Shown here one piece after another: positions 1 through 6,564 of a DNA stretch of 7,538 bases. A program made the position numbers and the translations under genes. This DNA is from Candidatus Omnitrophota bacterium (lineage in GTDB: Bacteria; Omnitrophota; Gorgyraeia; Tantalellales; Tantalellaceae), in contig DAOVKF010000073.1 in NCBI GenBank assembly GCA_030631915.1, positions 1-7,538 on the forward strand, in the 5' to 3' direction. The notes below the pieces were generated by a model that saw only the letters and a list, made by a program, of their open reading frames with translations, ran no database searches and was not told the DNA's origin. The first letter of the stretch is position 1. Each line of letters begins with the position of its first letter.

Positions 1-3000
1 ATGTATCTGTCTCCAGAGGAGAAGGGACTGGTCGAGGAAGCCGGGCCAGCGGAATTTGTGGATCTTACTGAAAAAATGCTCGCCAGGGATTATTCCGCTG
101 AGCAGGGGAAGCTCACTGGAACGCTGAATATTCTGGTGGTTGAACCCGACGAGGATTGCATGAGAAAGCTCTGCCAGGCGCTGGAGAGCAGTGGTCCCCA
201 CATGCGTGTAACAGCAGCCAGGACCCTGCAGGAAGCGCGGGCCCGCATAACAGAGTCTCCCCCGGACATGGTTATAACCGATATTCAGTTACCCGATGGC
301 AGGGGGACTCAACTTTTATCGATTGATGGAGAAAAAACGCGGTTTCCCGTCATAGTTATGGGGAGTCATGTTGATAGGCGGGCAGCACGGATAACGAGTG
401 AGGTTATCAAGAAGGGGGCATTAGACTATGTGGTCAAGTCGGATGCGGCGTTTAATGTTATGTCTGATATCGTTGAACGGGCCCTGCGCGCATGGCATCA
501 CGTTATCCGAGATGAAGGTACAAAGCAGGAATTAGGACGCCGCCTTGCCATGGAACAGGCTTTGACACAAGTGTCGAGCGTGCTTATGGAACAGGCCAGC
601 CCTGATTTTGATCAAGCTCTCGCAATACTGGGAAAAACTGTCGGTGTGAACCGGGTGTATATTTTCCAGTTCAACGAAGATACCAGCGGGATAGACAATA
701 CGTATGAATGGTGCGGTTCAGCCACAACGCCGCTGATCAAGGATTCTCAGGGTCTTGACCCTTCTATATTCGCCCGGTGGCTGAAGAAACTTAACCGGGA
801 TGAGACCGTAGCTGTCCGGGACATCGACGATCTTCCGGAAAACGCTGCGGCGGAAAAGGAATTTTTACAGGTGCGCGGCGTACGTTCTCTTTTTGTTATA
901 CCTCTCCGTTTAAACGGTGACCCTATTGGTTTTATCGGTTTTGACAACACAAAAGAATGCTGTGAATGGGCGAAGAAAGACATAGAGATCGACCGTATCC
1001 ACACAGCAGTGAGGCTGATATCAAGTGAGATAAGACGCAGGCGGACGGAAAAGACGCTGTATGAGAGCGAACGAAAATTCAAAGAGCTTTTCGAGGAATC
1101 GCCTATCGGCATAGCGATCCTGAATTCCGAGGGCCGGTTAACCGAGGCGAACAGAGCCTGCTTTGGCCTGCCTTTTATGCCGGACAGCAGCGAACCCATA
1201 GAAAAATCGAATTTTCTGGAAGATATTTGTGTTCCTTCGGAACTCTTGTTGAAGGAACTTTACGCCGGGGGACCGATAAAATTTGAGACTTCATTTGACT
1301 TCAAGGTAAAAGTCCTGGCGGACGGGGCCTGTGTGCGGAAAGAGGGTAAAAGGACCTTCATAGATTGTCGTATAACTCCTTTAAGTCTGGCCGCAGGGGG
1401 GAAGGGCGCCGGGGGGTATCTGGTGCAGATGGAGGACATTACTGAGCGTAAGGAACTTGAGATCAGGCTGCGGAACGCCTACGTGGAGTTAGAGGGAAAA
1501 ACTGCGCGTTTGCTCCAGGCGGAAAGGCTTTCCGCTGTCGGGGAAAACACGGCGGCGCTGGTCCATGAGATAAATAATCCGGCGTCCAACATAATAAACC
1601 TTATTGACGGTATCCTTACCCGCCTGTATAAGGGCGGAGTTGTGGAAAAGGAAGAGATTATCAGGACACTGGAATCTACGGAACAGGAGATCGAACGTAT
1701 CGCGGATATCACAGCCAGGTTCCTGGGGTTTGCCAGACCAACCGGGCCGGAGAAGACAGCCTGTTCTGTCGGAGATATTCTCCGGGATGTTGTAGAGATG
1801 AGAAAGGCAGTGATGGATGTTATGGGAATACGCGTTAAATGGGAATTAAGCGAGGAACTGCTGGTAATCATCGCAGGCTCAGGCAGGTTGAAACAGGCTT
1901 TTCTGAATATTGTCATGAATGCCGTGTCTTTTATGAAGGATACACCGGTAAGGGACTTAACGCTCAGAGCGGAAAGAGCAAAGGATGCGGAAGGTAGAAA
2001 TATCGTCCGGGTATCTTTTGAGGACACAGGACCCGGGATCATGGAAAAAGACCTGGGAAGGATATGGGAGCCTTTTTATACGAAAAGAGCGGACGGTATG
2101 GGAAGCGGCCAGGGGCTCGCGGTTGTCAAGGATGTCGCCGAGGAGCATGGTGGCAGGGCAACAGTAGAAAGTCAGTTGGGACAGGGCACGACGTTTGTGA
2201 TGGAATTCCCCACGGCCGGGCAGGAGACAGATGTTATAAAGTTTTTCGCGGCTGAAGCGCGGAAAAATATTTACGGCAGTTTATGGCATGATATCAATAA
2301 CGCGATGGGTGTAATAGGTTATCTGGAGATGATGATATTAGACGCCTCGAATTTGCCGGATGCCCTTCTATCAAAACTTGAATCCATAAACATGGATGCG
2401 GGAAAGGTGGTGGATCTCACAAGGCATGCGCAGGCCATGACAGAGCCTGATGAGTTCCTCAATATCGTGGAAATACATATTATGCGTCTACTGGCGTCGG
2501 CGGAAACATTTCTGAGAAAAACAGAGGGATTTGCGGGGGAAAAATGGAGACAAAATTTCGAACTGGTATATGATAAGGGTTTTCGGTTGGCAAAAGAAAA
2601 AATCGACGATGGGAAGTGCCTGCTGTCGATAGCTGACAGTTTTTCCAGGAAACCCGGCCCGGTAAAGATTGAGAAAGTCCTTGAAGATGTCCTTTCTGTA
2701 TTCAAAAGATCAAAAAGGTTTTTTCCGCAAGACCTGATCGCCTTTGATAAGATAGACCGGTTGTTCCACTCGAGAAAAGATATTTTCATTCTGGGTGATG
2801 AAGCGGCTTTTAAGTTCGCCTTATTTAACATTCTGATCATGGGCATGAAAGGTACCGGACTTCCGGTCATGGAACTGGAGCCGGAAGAGAAACGATTAGA
2901 GGTAACTGTCGATTCCAACAGAAGAAGCGGCGAAATTATTATTTCTTTTCAGAACAATTACTGGCTGTTTGCCGACAGTCAGCTCGAGGAGACAGACCTT

Positions 3001-3975
3001 GGATACGGTGAGCAGGGAGCGGCAGTGCTTAAGTGGGAAAGAGAGAGCAGCAATTGTCTGGCGCTTGCGCACAGGATATTGACGCGTTTCGCAGGGAGAA
3101 TAATTCTCGACAACGGAAAAGACGGCGCGGTGATCAGGATGTTCATGCCCTATCAAAGCCGGGCAGAGGATGCAAGCGTCCAGGACCGTTTTTCAGCCGG
3201 GACGGAGGAAGAAGAGGTGTTCCGCAGTGAGCCGGAAACCATCATGGAAGGCAGACCCAATATTATCGTGGCGGATGATGAACCGCTGCAGCGGGACATA
3301 TTCAAGAGCATGCTTGAAGAAGAGTATAATGTCTGGCTGGCGCGTAACGGCCAGGAAGCCTTTGACCTGATAGAAGAGGCGAAGAAAGTCGGCCAGGAGT
3401 TCGATCTCGCCGTATTTGACGTGAGCATGCCCCCGGCCAAGGGAAGTGATATTATTGACGGACTGGTATTAACGAGAAGAGTCAGGCAGCAGGGCCATGG
3501 GTTCCCGGTCCTTATATCAACCGGCCATGCGGTAGGTGACCCGCGGTTTATGCGGCTGGAGAATGAAGGCCTGATCTCCGGCGTGATGATGAAAACGCTG
3601 CATATGGCTGAAAAAATGCTCAAGATAGGGAAAGCATTAAAGACAGCCATTCCCAGGAACGCGAAGGCCGTGGAACTGCAGATGGTCTCCGCTGATAAGA
3701 CAGCCCTTATCTACGGCCCCGGTTTTGATAAGGGATCGAAGAAACTCAGGTCTCTCGGGTTTAAAGGTACTATTGTCCATGCCAGGGATGCGCATGAACT
3801 TAAGGAGCGGCTGATGTCAGGCGAGCACTTTGACATTATAATTAACACGACCAGTGAAGATCTTAAAGAACTCATCAAAAAGCTGCTGTCCGGCCTTGAC
3901 AACAGCACGCCCATCATAGACGGTCTCGACGATACGCATCATCTCCAGGATACTCTCCTGCATATCTGCGCGTAA
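1..3975 (+). CDS. Soluble hybrid sensor histidine kinase with tandem kinase cores and several receiver domains
   Basis: This is a cytoplasmic two-component phosphorelay kinase; no membrane segment or signal peptide is visible. Domains by residue: receiver 43-165 (phosphoacceptor D94, lysine K146); GAF about 185-345; PAS about 352-487, ending in a DITERK-type motif; HisKA about 505-578 with H522 in HEINNP; HATPase about 620-738 (N-box N636/N640, G1 DTGPG 675-679, F-box FYTK 692-695, G2 GMGSGQGL 699-706, HGG 716-718). A second kinase-like core follows at 743-1050 (H763 in HDINN, N943, no G1 motif). Then comes a receiver at 1087-1215 (D1092, D1093, D1140, T1174, K1198) and a receiver-like tail at about 1233-1324. 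The first core should autophosphorylate H522 and pass phosphate to D1140 or D94; this is inferred. The GAF and PAS domains are the probable sensors, ligand unknown. The ATG at base 1 is the window edge, so no ribosome site can be checked and the true start may lie upstream. No partner regulator is adjacent. Confidence 0.93.
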   Translation: MYLSPEEKGLVEEAGPAEFVDLTEKMLARDYSAEQGKLTGTLNILVVEPDEDCMRKLCQALESSGPHMRVTAARTLQEARARITESPPDMVITDIQLPDGRGTQLLSIDGEKTRFPVIVMGSHVDRRAARITSEVIKKGALDYVVKSDAAFNVMSDIVERALRAWHHVIRDEGTKQELGRRLAMEQALTQVSSVLMEQASPDFDQALAILGKTVGVNRVYIFQFNEDTSGIDNTYEWCGSATTPLIKDSQGLDPSIFARWLKKLNRDETVAVRDIDDLPENAAAEKEFLQVRGVRSLFVIPLRLNGDPIGFIGFDNTKECCEWAKKDIEIDRIHTAVRLISSEIRRRRTEKTLYESERKFKELFEESPIGIAILNSEGRLTEANRACFGLPFMPDSSEPIEKSNFLEDICVPSELLLKELYAGGPIKFETSFDFKVKVLADGACVRKEGKRTFIDCRITPLSLAAGGKGAGGYLVQMEDITERKELEIRLRNAYVELEGKTARLLQAERLSAVGENTAALVHEINNPASNIINLIDGILTRLYKGGVVEKEEIIRTLESTEQEIERIADITARFLGFARPTGPEKTACSVGDILRDVVEMRKAVMDVMGIRVKWELSEELLVIIAGSGRLKQAFLNIVMNAVSFMKDTPVRDLTLRAERAKDAEGRNIVRVSFEDTGPGIMEKDLGRIWEPFYTKRADGMGSGQGLAVVKDVAEEHGGRATVESQLGQGTTFVMEFPTAGQETDVIKFFAAEARKNIYGSLWHDINNAMGVIGYLEMMILDASNLPDALLSKLESINMDAGKVVDLTRHAQAMTEPDEFLNIVEIHIMRLLASAETFLRKTEGFAGEKWRQNFELVYDKGFRLAKEKIDDGKCLLSIADSFSRKPGPVKIEKVLEDVLSVFKRSKRFFPQDLIAFDKIDRLFHSRKDIFILGDEAAFKFALFNILIMGMKGTGLPVMELEPEEKRLEVTVDSNRRSGEIIISFQNNYWLFADSQLEETDLGYGEQGAAVLKWERESSNCLALAHRILTRFAGRIILDNGKDGAVIRMFMPYQSRAEDASVQDRFSAGTEEEEVFRSEPETIMEGRPNIIVADDEPLQRDIFKSMLEEEYNVWLARNGQEAFDLIEEAKKVGQEFDLAVFDVSMPPAKGSDIIDGLVLTRRVRQQGHGFPVLISTGHAVGDPRFMRLENEGLISGVMMKTLHMAEKMLKIGKALKTAIPRNAKAVELQMVSADKTALIYGPGFDKGSKKLRSLGFKGTIVHARDAHELKERLMSGEHFDIIINTTSEDLKELIKKLLSGLDNSTPIIDGLDDTHHLQDTLLHICA

Positions 3976-3976
3976 T

Positions 3977-3999
3977 AAAAAGGGGCCTGGCGCCGCAGG
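3977..3999 (-). terminator. Weak possible terminator for the comM cluster in the convergent gap
   Basis: The gap between the kinase stop codon and the comM stop codon is only 25 bases. On the minus strand, a 4-bp stem (CCTG/CAGG, plus-strand arms 3986-3989 and 3996-3999, 6-base loop) is followed by four C and then five T (3977-3981). The stem is short and separated from the T-run, so this is a marginal intrinsic terminator. No good terminator for the plus-strand kinase gene was seen. Confidence 0.2.
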
Positions 4000-4000
4000 A

Positions 4001-5536
4001 TCAGGTCCATAAGCTCCTGTCCAGGCACCTGTAACCGATAGCTTCTGATATGTGATGCGATCCGATGGTTCCCGATCCGTCCATGTCCGCGATGGTGCGG
4101 GAGATCTTCAGGATCTTGTCATATGCCCTCGCGCTTATACCCAGTTCAAGGATCGCTGATTTCAATATCTCTCCGGCTTCCTTTGAAAGCACGCAGTGCT
4201 CTTCCGTATCCGCGGGGTCCATGAACGCGTTGTAAAGGATACGGGATGGTTTTTTGCGGAATCTTTTCTTCTGAAGCGCCATTGTCCTGATCACACGGCT
4301 TTTTATGCGCGAGGAAGGTTCTCCTTTTCTCCGGTCCGAAAGTTCCGCGTAATTCAGGCGCGGGACTTCAAGATGGATGTCGATCCTGTCGAGGAGAGGG
4401 CCGGAGACCTTTGAAAGATATCTCTGTATCTGGTGCGGGGTGCAGCGGCATTCTTTTTTCGGGTCCGTGAAATATCCGCAGGGGCAGGGGTTCATGGCCG
4501 CGATGAGGATAAAACGCGAGGGATAAGTGAGCGAACGCTGGACCCTTGCGATCGTTATTTCCCCGGCTTCCAGGGGCTGGCGGAGGGTTTCCAGGACATC
4601 CCTGCGGAATTCGGGGAATTCGTCGAGAAAAAGCACGCCGTTGTGCGACAGGCTTATCTCGCCCGGCAGGGGCCAGGACCCCCCGCCGGCCATGGCCGCG
4701 TAGGAGATCGTGTGATGGGGCGCGCGAAAAGGGCGTTCGCAGAGCAGGTTGTGGCCTTTCAGCTGTCCGGCGATGCTGAATATTTTAGTCGTTTCAAGCG
4801 CTTCGCTGTGTGACAGGTCCGGCAGGATGGAGGGGAACCTTTTCGCGAGCATGCTTTTACCGGAACCCGGGGGGCCGATCAACAGGACGTTATGCCCTCC
4901 GCCGGCAGCGACTTCAAGCCCCCGTTTGACGTGTTCCTGCCCTTTAACGTCGCTGAGGTCCATGTTCTGAAGAGTGTTTTTCCCGGCGGGGCATGGCCGA
5001 GTGTTTTTCACGGGTTCAAGCAGACGGATCCTTTTTAGATGTTCTATGACTTCACGCAAAGAGCCCGCCCCGTAAACATCCATTTCCCGGACATTGGCGG
5101 CTTCAGGGGCGCTTGTCTTTGGGATCACAAAGGCCCGACACCTGTTTTTAAGGGCTATGGCCAGGGGGAGCGCCCCGCGGAAGGATTTCAGCCTGCCGTT
5201 CAGGGAGAGTTCTCCGCAGAAAAGCGTCCCGTCAAGGTCTTCCGGCCGCAGGAGCCCTGTTGCCGAGAGTATGCCCAGCGCGATGGGGAGATCAAAACCC
5301 GCGCCTTCTTTTTTCACGTCAGCGGGGGAAAGGTTCACGGTTATCTTCTTTGCCGGGAAGGCGAAACCGGAGTTTTTAATGGCGGAACGTATACGGGCGC
5401 GGCTTTCTCTTATCGAGGCGTCGGGAAGACCTATTATGGAAAAATAAGGGAGCCCGCTGCCCACGACATCGATCTCCACGTCGACGGGATACGCGTCAAT
5501 TCCCATGACGCAGCCGGAAGAGACTTTGGATAGCAT
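4001..5536 (-). CDS. comM: ComM/YifB family AAA+ ATPase (Mg-chelatase-like branch-migration helicase)
   Basis: Family knowledge: ComM is a hexameric AAA+ helicase that promotes branch migration while transformed single-stranded DNA integrates into the chromosome. The whole YifB/ComM family was once annotated as magnesium chelatase. At 511 residues it is full length. The N-terminal Lon-protease-like ChlI domain spans about 1-170. The Mg-chelatase AAA+ core spans about 190-395, with Walker A GPPGSGKS at 221-228, Walker B LFLDE ending at D305-E306, a cysteine cluster C351/C353/C363/C365 in the CPCG...CRC insert, and LLDRID (R384) as sensor or arginine region. A Mg_chelatase_C helical domain spans about 400-505. 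The start is fixed by AGGAGG (plus-strand 5541-5546) four bases before ATG. It is the last gene of the minus-strand cluster, 69 bases after yraN. YraN and ComM genes are neighbours in many bacteria, often near dprA or rnhB; neither is in this window. No key motif is missing. Confidence 0.96.
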   Translation of the reverse strand: MLSKVSSGCVMGIDAYPVDVEIDVVGSGLPYFSIIGLPDASIRESRARIRSAIKNSGFAFPAKKITVNLSPADVKKEGAGFDLPIALGILSATGLLRPEDLDGTLFCGELSLNGRLKSFRGALPLAIALKNRCRAFVIPKTSAPEAANVREMDVYGAGSLREVIEHLKRIRLLEPVKNTRPCPAGKNTLQNMDLSDVKGQEHVKRGLEVAAGGGHNVLLIGPPGSGKSMLAKRFPSILPDLSHSEALETTKIFSIAGQLKGHNLLCERPFRAPHHTISYAAMAGGGSWPLPGEISLSHNGVLFLDEFPEFRRDVLETLRQPLEAGEITIARVQRSLTYPSRFILIAAMNPCPCGYFTDPKKECRCTPHQIQRYLSKVSGPLLDRIDIHLEVPRLNYAELSDRRKGEPSSRIKSRVIRTMALQKKRFRKKPSRILYNAFMDPADTEEHCVLSKEAGEILKSAILELGISARAYDKILKISRTIADMDGSGTIGSHHISEAIGYRCLDRSLWT

Positions 5537-5556
5537 TGTTCCTCCTTTTCAGGTTG

Positions 5557-5604
5557 TAGTTCTTGACTTCTGCAAAATTAACTATTTACCCCCTGACCCT
5601 AGCT
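5557..5604. repeat. Possible REP-like intergenic repeat fragment between yraN and comM
   Basis: This gap, which also carries the comM leader, contains a short inverted pair TAGTT (5557-5561) and AACTA (5580-5584), followed by a C-rich CCCCCTGACCCTAG stretch at 5589-5602. The mix of CTTGAC, TGCAAAAT and CCTGACCC words resembles, from memory, the short intergenic repeats mobilised by REP-associated tyrosine transposases (RAYTs). Only one such copy is here, so the repeat nature cannot be shown from this window. It could equally be a plain leader. Confidence 0.25.
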
Positions 5605-5605
5605 C

Positions 5606-6004
5606 CTACCAGTCCTCTATTTCCAGGGCGTTCCTGACATGCTCCAGCATTTTCAATCTTCCGCTCTCGTCCAGATTGACGGCAATGACGTCGATCCTGG
5701 AGGGTGTCTCGCACAGGCCGTTTATTTTCAGGTAATAGAGCGAGTTTTTTATCATGCTTTTCTGTTTTGCCGCGGTTATTCCCAGAAGGGGGGAACCGAA
5801 CCGGTCAGAGGTCCGGGTCTTGACCTCAAAGAATACGGTCATGTCGTTCTGTTGTGTGATCAGGTCAATTTCCCCGAACGGCGTGGTGAAATTCCTGTCC
5901 AGGACAACATATCCTTTTGATATAAGATATTTCCCGGCCACAGCTTCGCCGAGCCGGCCGATGGTCTTATTGGTCCGGTCCCCCATCGCCCCCTTATTGT
6001 TCAT
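5606..6004 (-). CDS. yraN: YraN family (UPF0102) putative endonuclease
   Basis: A 132-residue YraN/UPF0102 protein with a Holliday-junction-resolvase-like restriction-endonuclease fold. Visible signature: GRLGE with E20 in the first helix, GEID with D47, and the E60-x-K62-x-R64 strand motif (FFEVKTR). These form the PD-(D/E)XK-type catalytic arrangement. R103/D105 in RIDVIAV match the family's conserved C-terminal strand. Function in the family is poorly defined; nuclease action on recombination or repair intermediates is inferred from the fold. The ATG at 6004 overlaps the spoVG stop (ATGA), implying translational coupling. A second in-frame ATG at codon 7 (5986-5984) sits just after a GGGGG run, and the first six residues carry no conserved feature, so the start could be either. 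Length is typical of the family (about 110-135 residues). The comM gene lies 69 bases downstream on the same strand. Confidence 0.93.
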   Translation of the reverse strand: MNNKGAMGDRTNKTIGRLGEAVAGKYLISKGYVVLDRNFTTPFGEIDLITQQNDMTVFFEVKTRTSDRFGSPLLGITAAKQKSMIKNSLYYLKINGLCETPSRIDVIAVNLDESGRLKMLEHVRNALEIEDW

Positions 6005-6267
6005 TGTCCGCTGTTGTAATGGTCCAGTATCAGCGTCTGCAGCCCTTTGCGGAATTCCGTGGAAACAGGGTAAAATGTATCATACCATTTGCCGTCGCGC
6101 CCCTGTTCCCGGGGCATGCTGACAAAAAGCCCGTCCTTACCCTCCACTATCCGCAGTCCCTTGACTATGAAGGAGTCAAGTATCATAAGATCGCAGAAAG
6201 CCTTTGTGGCCCCGTCCCCTTCCAGGGGATGCATCCTTTCTACCTTGACGATTTGCGCTTTGTCCAT
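6001..6267 (-). CDS. spoVG: SpoVG family nucleic-acid-binding regulator
   Basis: An 88-residue SpoVG homologue. The family core is clear: a first strand with VKVERMH, LMILDSFIVKGLRIVEGKDG (residues 27-46), the signature GLFVSMP (46-52), WYDTFYPVS (61-69), and a final helix FRKGLQTLILDHY (72-84). SpoVG proteins are small dimers that bind DNA and RNA. They were first described in Bacillus sporulation and septation control and later as global or post-transcriptional regulators in non-sporulating Staphylococcus, Listeria and Borrelia, so the name does not imply sporulation here. The start is supported by AGGAGA (plus-strand 6274-6279) six bases upstream of ATG. The stop codon overlaps the yraN start by 4 bases, making this the head of a likely spoVG-yraN-comM transcription unit. 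It is divergent from polX across a 349-base gap. No convincing promoter for this strand was identified. Confidence 0.95.
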   Translation of the reverse strand: MDKAQIVKVERMHPLEGDGATKAFCDLMILDSFIVKGLRIVEGKDGLFVSMPREQGRDGKWYDTFYPVSTEFRKGLQTLILDHYNSGQ

Positions 6268-6297
6268 GTCACGTCTCCTTTCTTTGTGTCGGTTTCA

Positions 6298-6310
6298 GGG
6301 CTCACGGCCC
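6298..6310 (-). other. Short GC hairpin in the spoVG leader
   Basis: GGGC (6298-6301) and GCCC (6307-6310) form a 4-bp stem with a 5-base loop, about 30 bases upstream of the spoVG start codon. No T-run follows on either strand, so it is not a terminator. It would be a small 5' UTR hairpin if transcription starts further upstream. It may be chance. Confidence 0.2.
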
Positions 6311-6340
6311 CGTAAAAATTTGTCCCCTTACTTTAAAGAC
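6311..6340. repeat. Possible repeat fragment (GGGGACA-type) in the divergent intergenic region
   Basis: The stretch contains AAAAATTTGTCCCC followed by TTACTTTAAAG. On the minus strand it reads AAGTAAGGGGACAAATTTTT. This word pattern resembles, from memory, short intergenic repeats common in uncultured-lineage genomes near REP-associated transposases. Only one copy is visible, so the assignment is tentative. Its bases may also be part of the promoter or leader of spoVG. Confidence 0.22.
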
Positions 6341-6363
6341 ACAAATCAGCGGGAGTTTCTTTC

Positions 6364-6382
6364 AAAAAAACGATATTTTTTT
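6364..6382. other. A7/T7 perfect palindromic tract
   Basis: Seven A (6364-6370), the pentamer CGATA, then seven T (6376-6382). This makes an AT-only hairpin or, more likely as DNA, an intrinsically bent A-tract. There is no GC stem before the T-run, so it is a poor intrinsic terminator. It sits in the divergent promoter region and could act as an UP-like or architectural element for either direction (inference). The 8-base palindrome GGCCGGCC follows at 6391-6398. Confidence 0.3.
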
Positions 6383-6412
6383 CATGACGCGGCCGGCCGG
6401 GCTATCCATTTT

Positions 6413-6532
6413 TTGATACTTCGTCGGCGTCCGAACCCCGCCATTTATGACGGTGACAAAAGAGGCCGCTCAGTATCAACCCTGAGCAAACACCGGCTTT
6501 TAAGCCGGGGTGCGTCGAATGGGTTGATTTTT
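6413..6532 (+). ncRNA. Candidate structured RNA or leader with mutually exclusive stems upstream of polX
   Basis: Seen directly are several exact complementarities within 120 bases. Stem A is TTGATACT (6413-6420) with AGTATCAA (6472-6479). Inside it is a bulged stem: CGTC (6422-6425) with GACG (6449-6452), and GGCG (6426-6429) with CGCC (6439-6442), with an ATTTAT bulge. Stem B is GCTCAG (6468-6473) with CTGAGC (6482-6487), loop TATCAACC. Stem C is ATCAACCC (6475-6482) with GGGTTGAT (6521-6528), enclosing a hairpin at 6491-6512. A, B and C share bases 6472-6482, so they exclude one another, or the stem B loop forms a pseudoknot with either flank. This is the design of a switching leader or attenuator. 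It matches no riboswitch class I can recall. Strand is chosen because a T-run follows stem C on the plus strand only; no promoter upstream of 6413 was found. It may instead be a free small RNA or a minus-strand leader of spoVG. Confidence 0.38.
6475..6532 (+). terminator. Terminator-like long hairpin with T-run
   Basis: An 8-bp outer stem (6475-6482 with 6521-6528) encloses an inner hairpin, CCGGCT/AGCCGG with CAC/GTG-type flanks at 6491-6512, and ends directly in five T (6528-6532). It could terminate a transcript entering from the left. The outer loop is longer than in a classic intrinsic terminator; the inner GC hairpin is 16 bases from the T-run. It therefore serves better as a conditional terminator or an RNA 3' end than as a strong constitutive stop. 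Confidence 0.33.
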
Positions 6533-6535
6533 CAC

Positions 6536-6564
6536 TTGTAGGGCACGAGCTTTTTTAGTATATT
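6536..6564 (+). promoter_or_regulatory. Candidate sigma-70-type promoter for polX
   Basis: TTGTAG (6536-6541) and TATATT (6559-6564) are separated by exactly 17 bases. The -10 box matches five of six consensus positions and the -35 box three of six. The region is AT-rich between two GC-richer blocks. Transcription would start near 6571, giving a leader of about 45 bases before the polX ATG at 6617. It lies just after the T-run at 6532, so polX could be transcribed independently of the upstream RNA. Confidence 0.35.

Noticed and set aside
1479..2042. Minus-strand open frame of 187 codons inside the kinase gene
   Set aside because: It is antisense to the HisKA/HATPase region, whose plus-strand motifs are intact; no family signature.
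2319..2918. Minus-strand open frame of 199 codons inside the kinase gene
   Set aside because: It lies opposite the second kinase-like core, is rich in Ser/Arg/Phe as expected for antisense of a coding frame, and has no recognisable motif.
3153..3650. Minus-strand open frame of 165 codons
   Set aside because: It is antisense to the C-terminal receiver and has serine-rich shadow composition.
5039..5533. Plus-strand open frame of 164 codons opposite comM
   Set aside because: comM is full length with all motifs on the minus strand; this frame has no motif and no ribosome site.
4001..5536. Annotation as a true magnesium chelatase subunit for chlorophyll or cobalamin synthesis
   Set aside because: The N-terminal Lon-like domain, the length of 511 residues and the YraN neighbour indicate the ComM/YifB branch; no chelatase partner subunit is present.
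6001..6267. SpoVG as evidence for a spore-forming organism
   Set aside because: SpoVG is found in many non-sporulating bacteria, and no other sporulation gene is in the window.
6413..6532. Assignment of the structured region to a known riboswitch class (c-di-GMP, TPP, fluoride, lysine, SAM) or to tmRNA, SRP RNA or RNase P RNA
   Set aside because: Isolated words such as GGGGTGCG and CTGAG recall some of these classes, but the conserved cores are not present in the right order on either strand.
6089..6541. Plus-strand 150-codon open frame crossing spoVG and the intergenic region
   Set aside because: Half is antisense to spoVG; the rest reads through the candidate RNA stems with no protein family signature.
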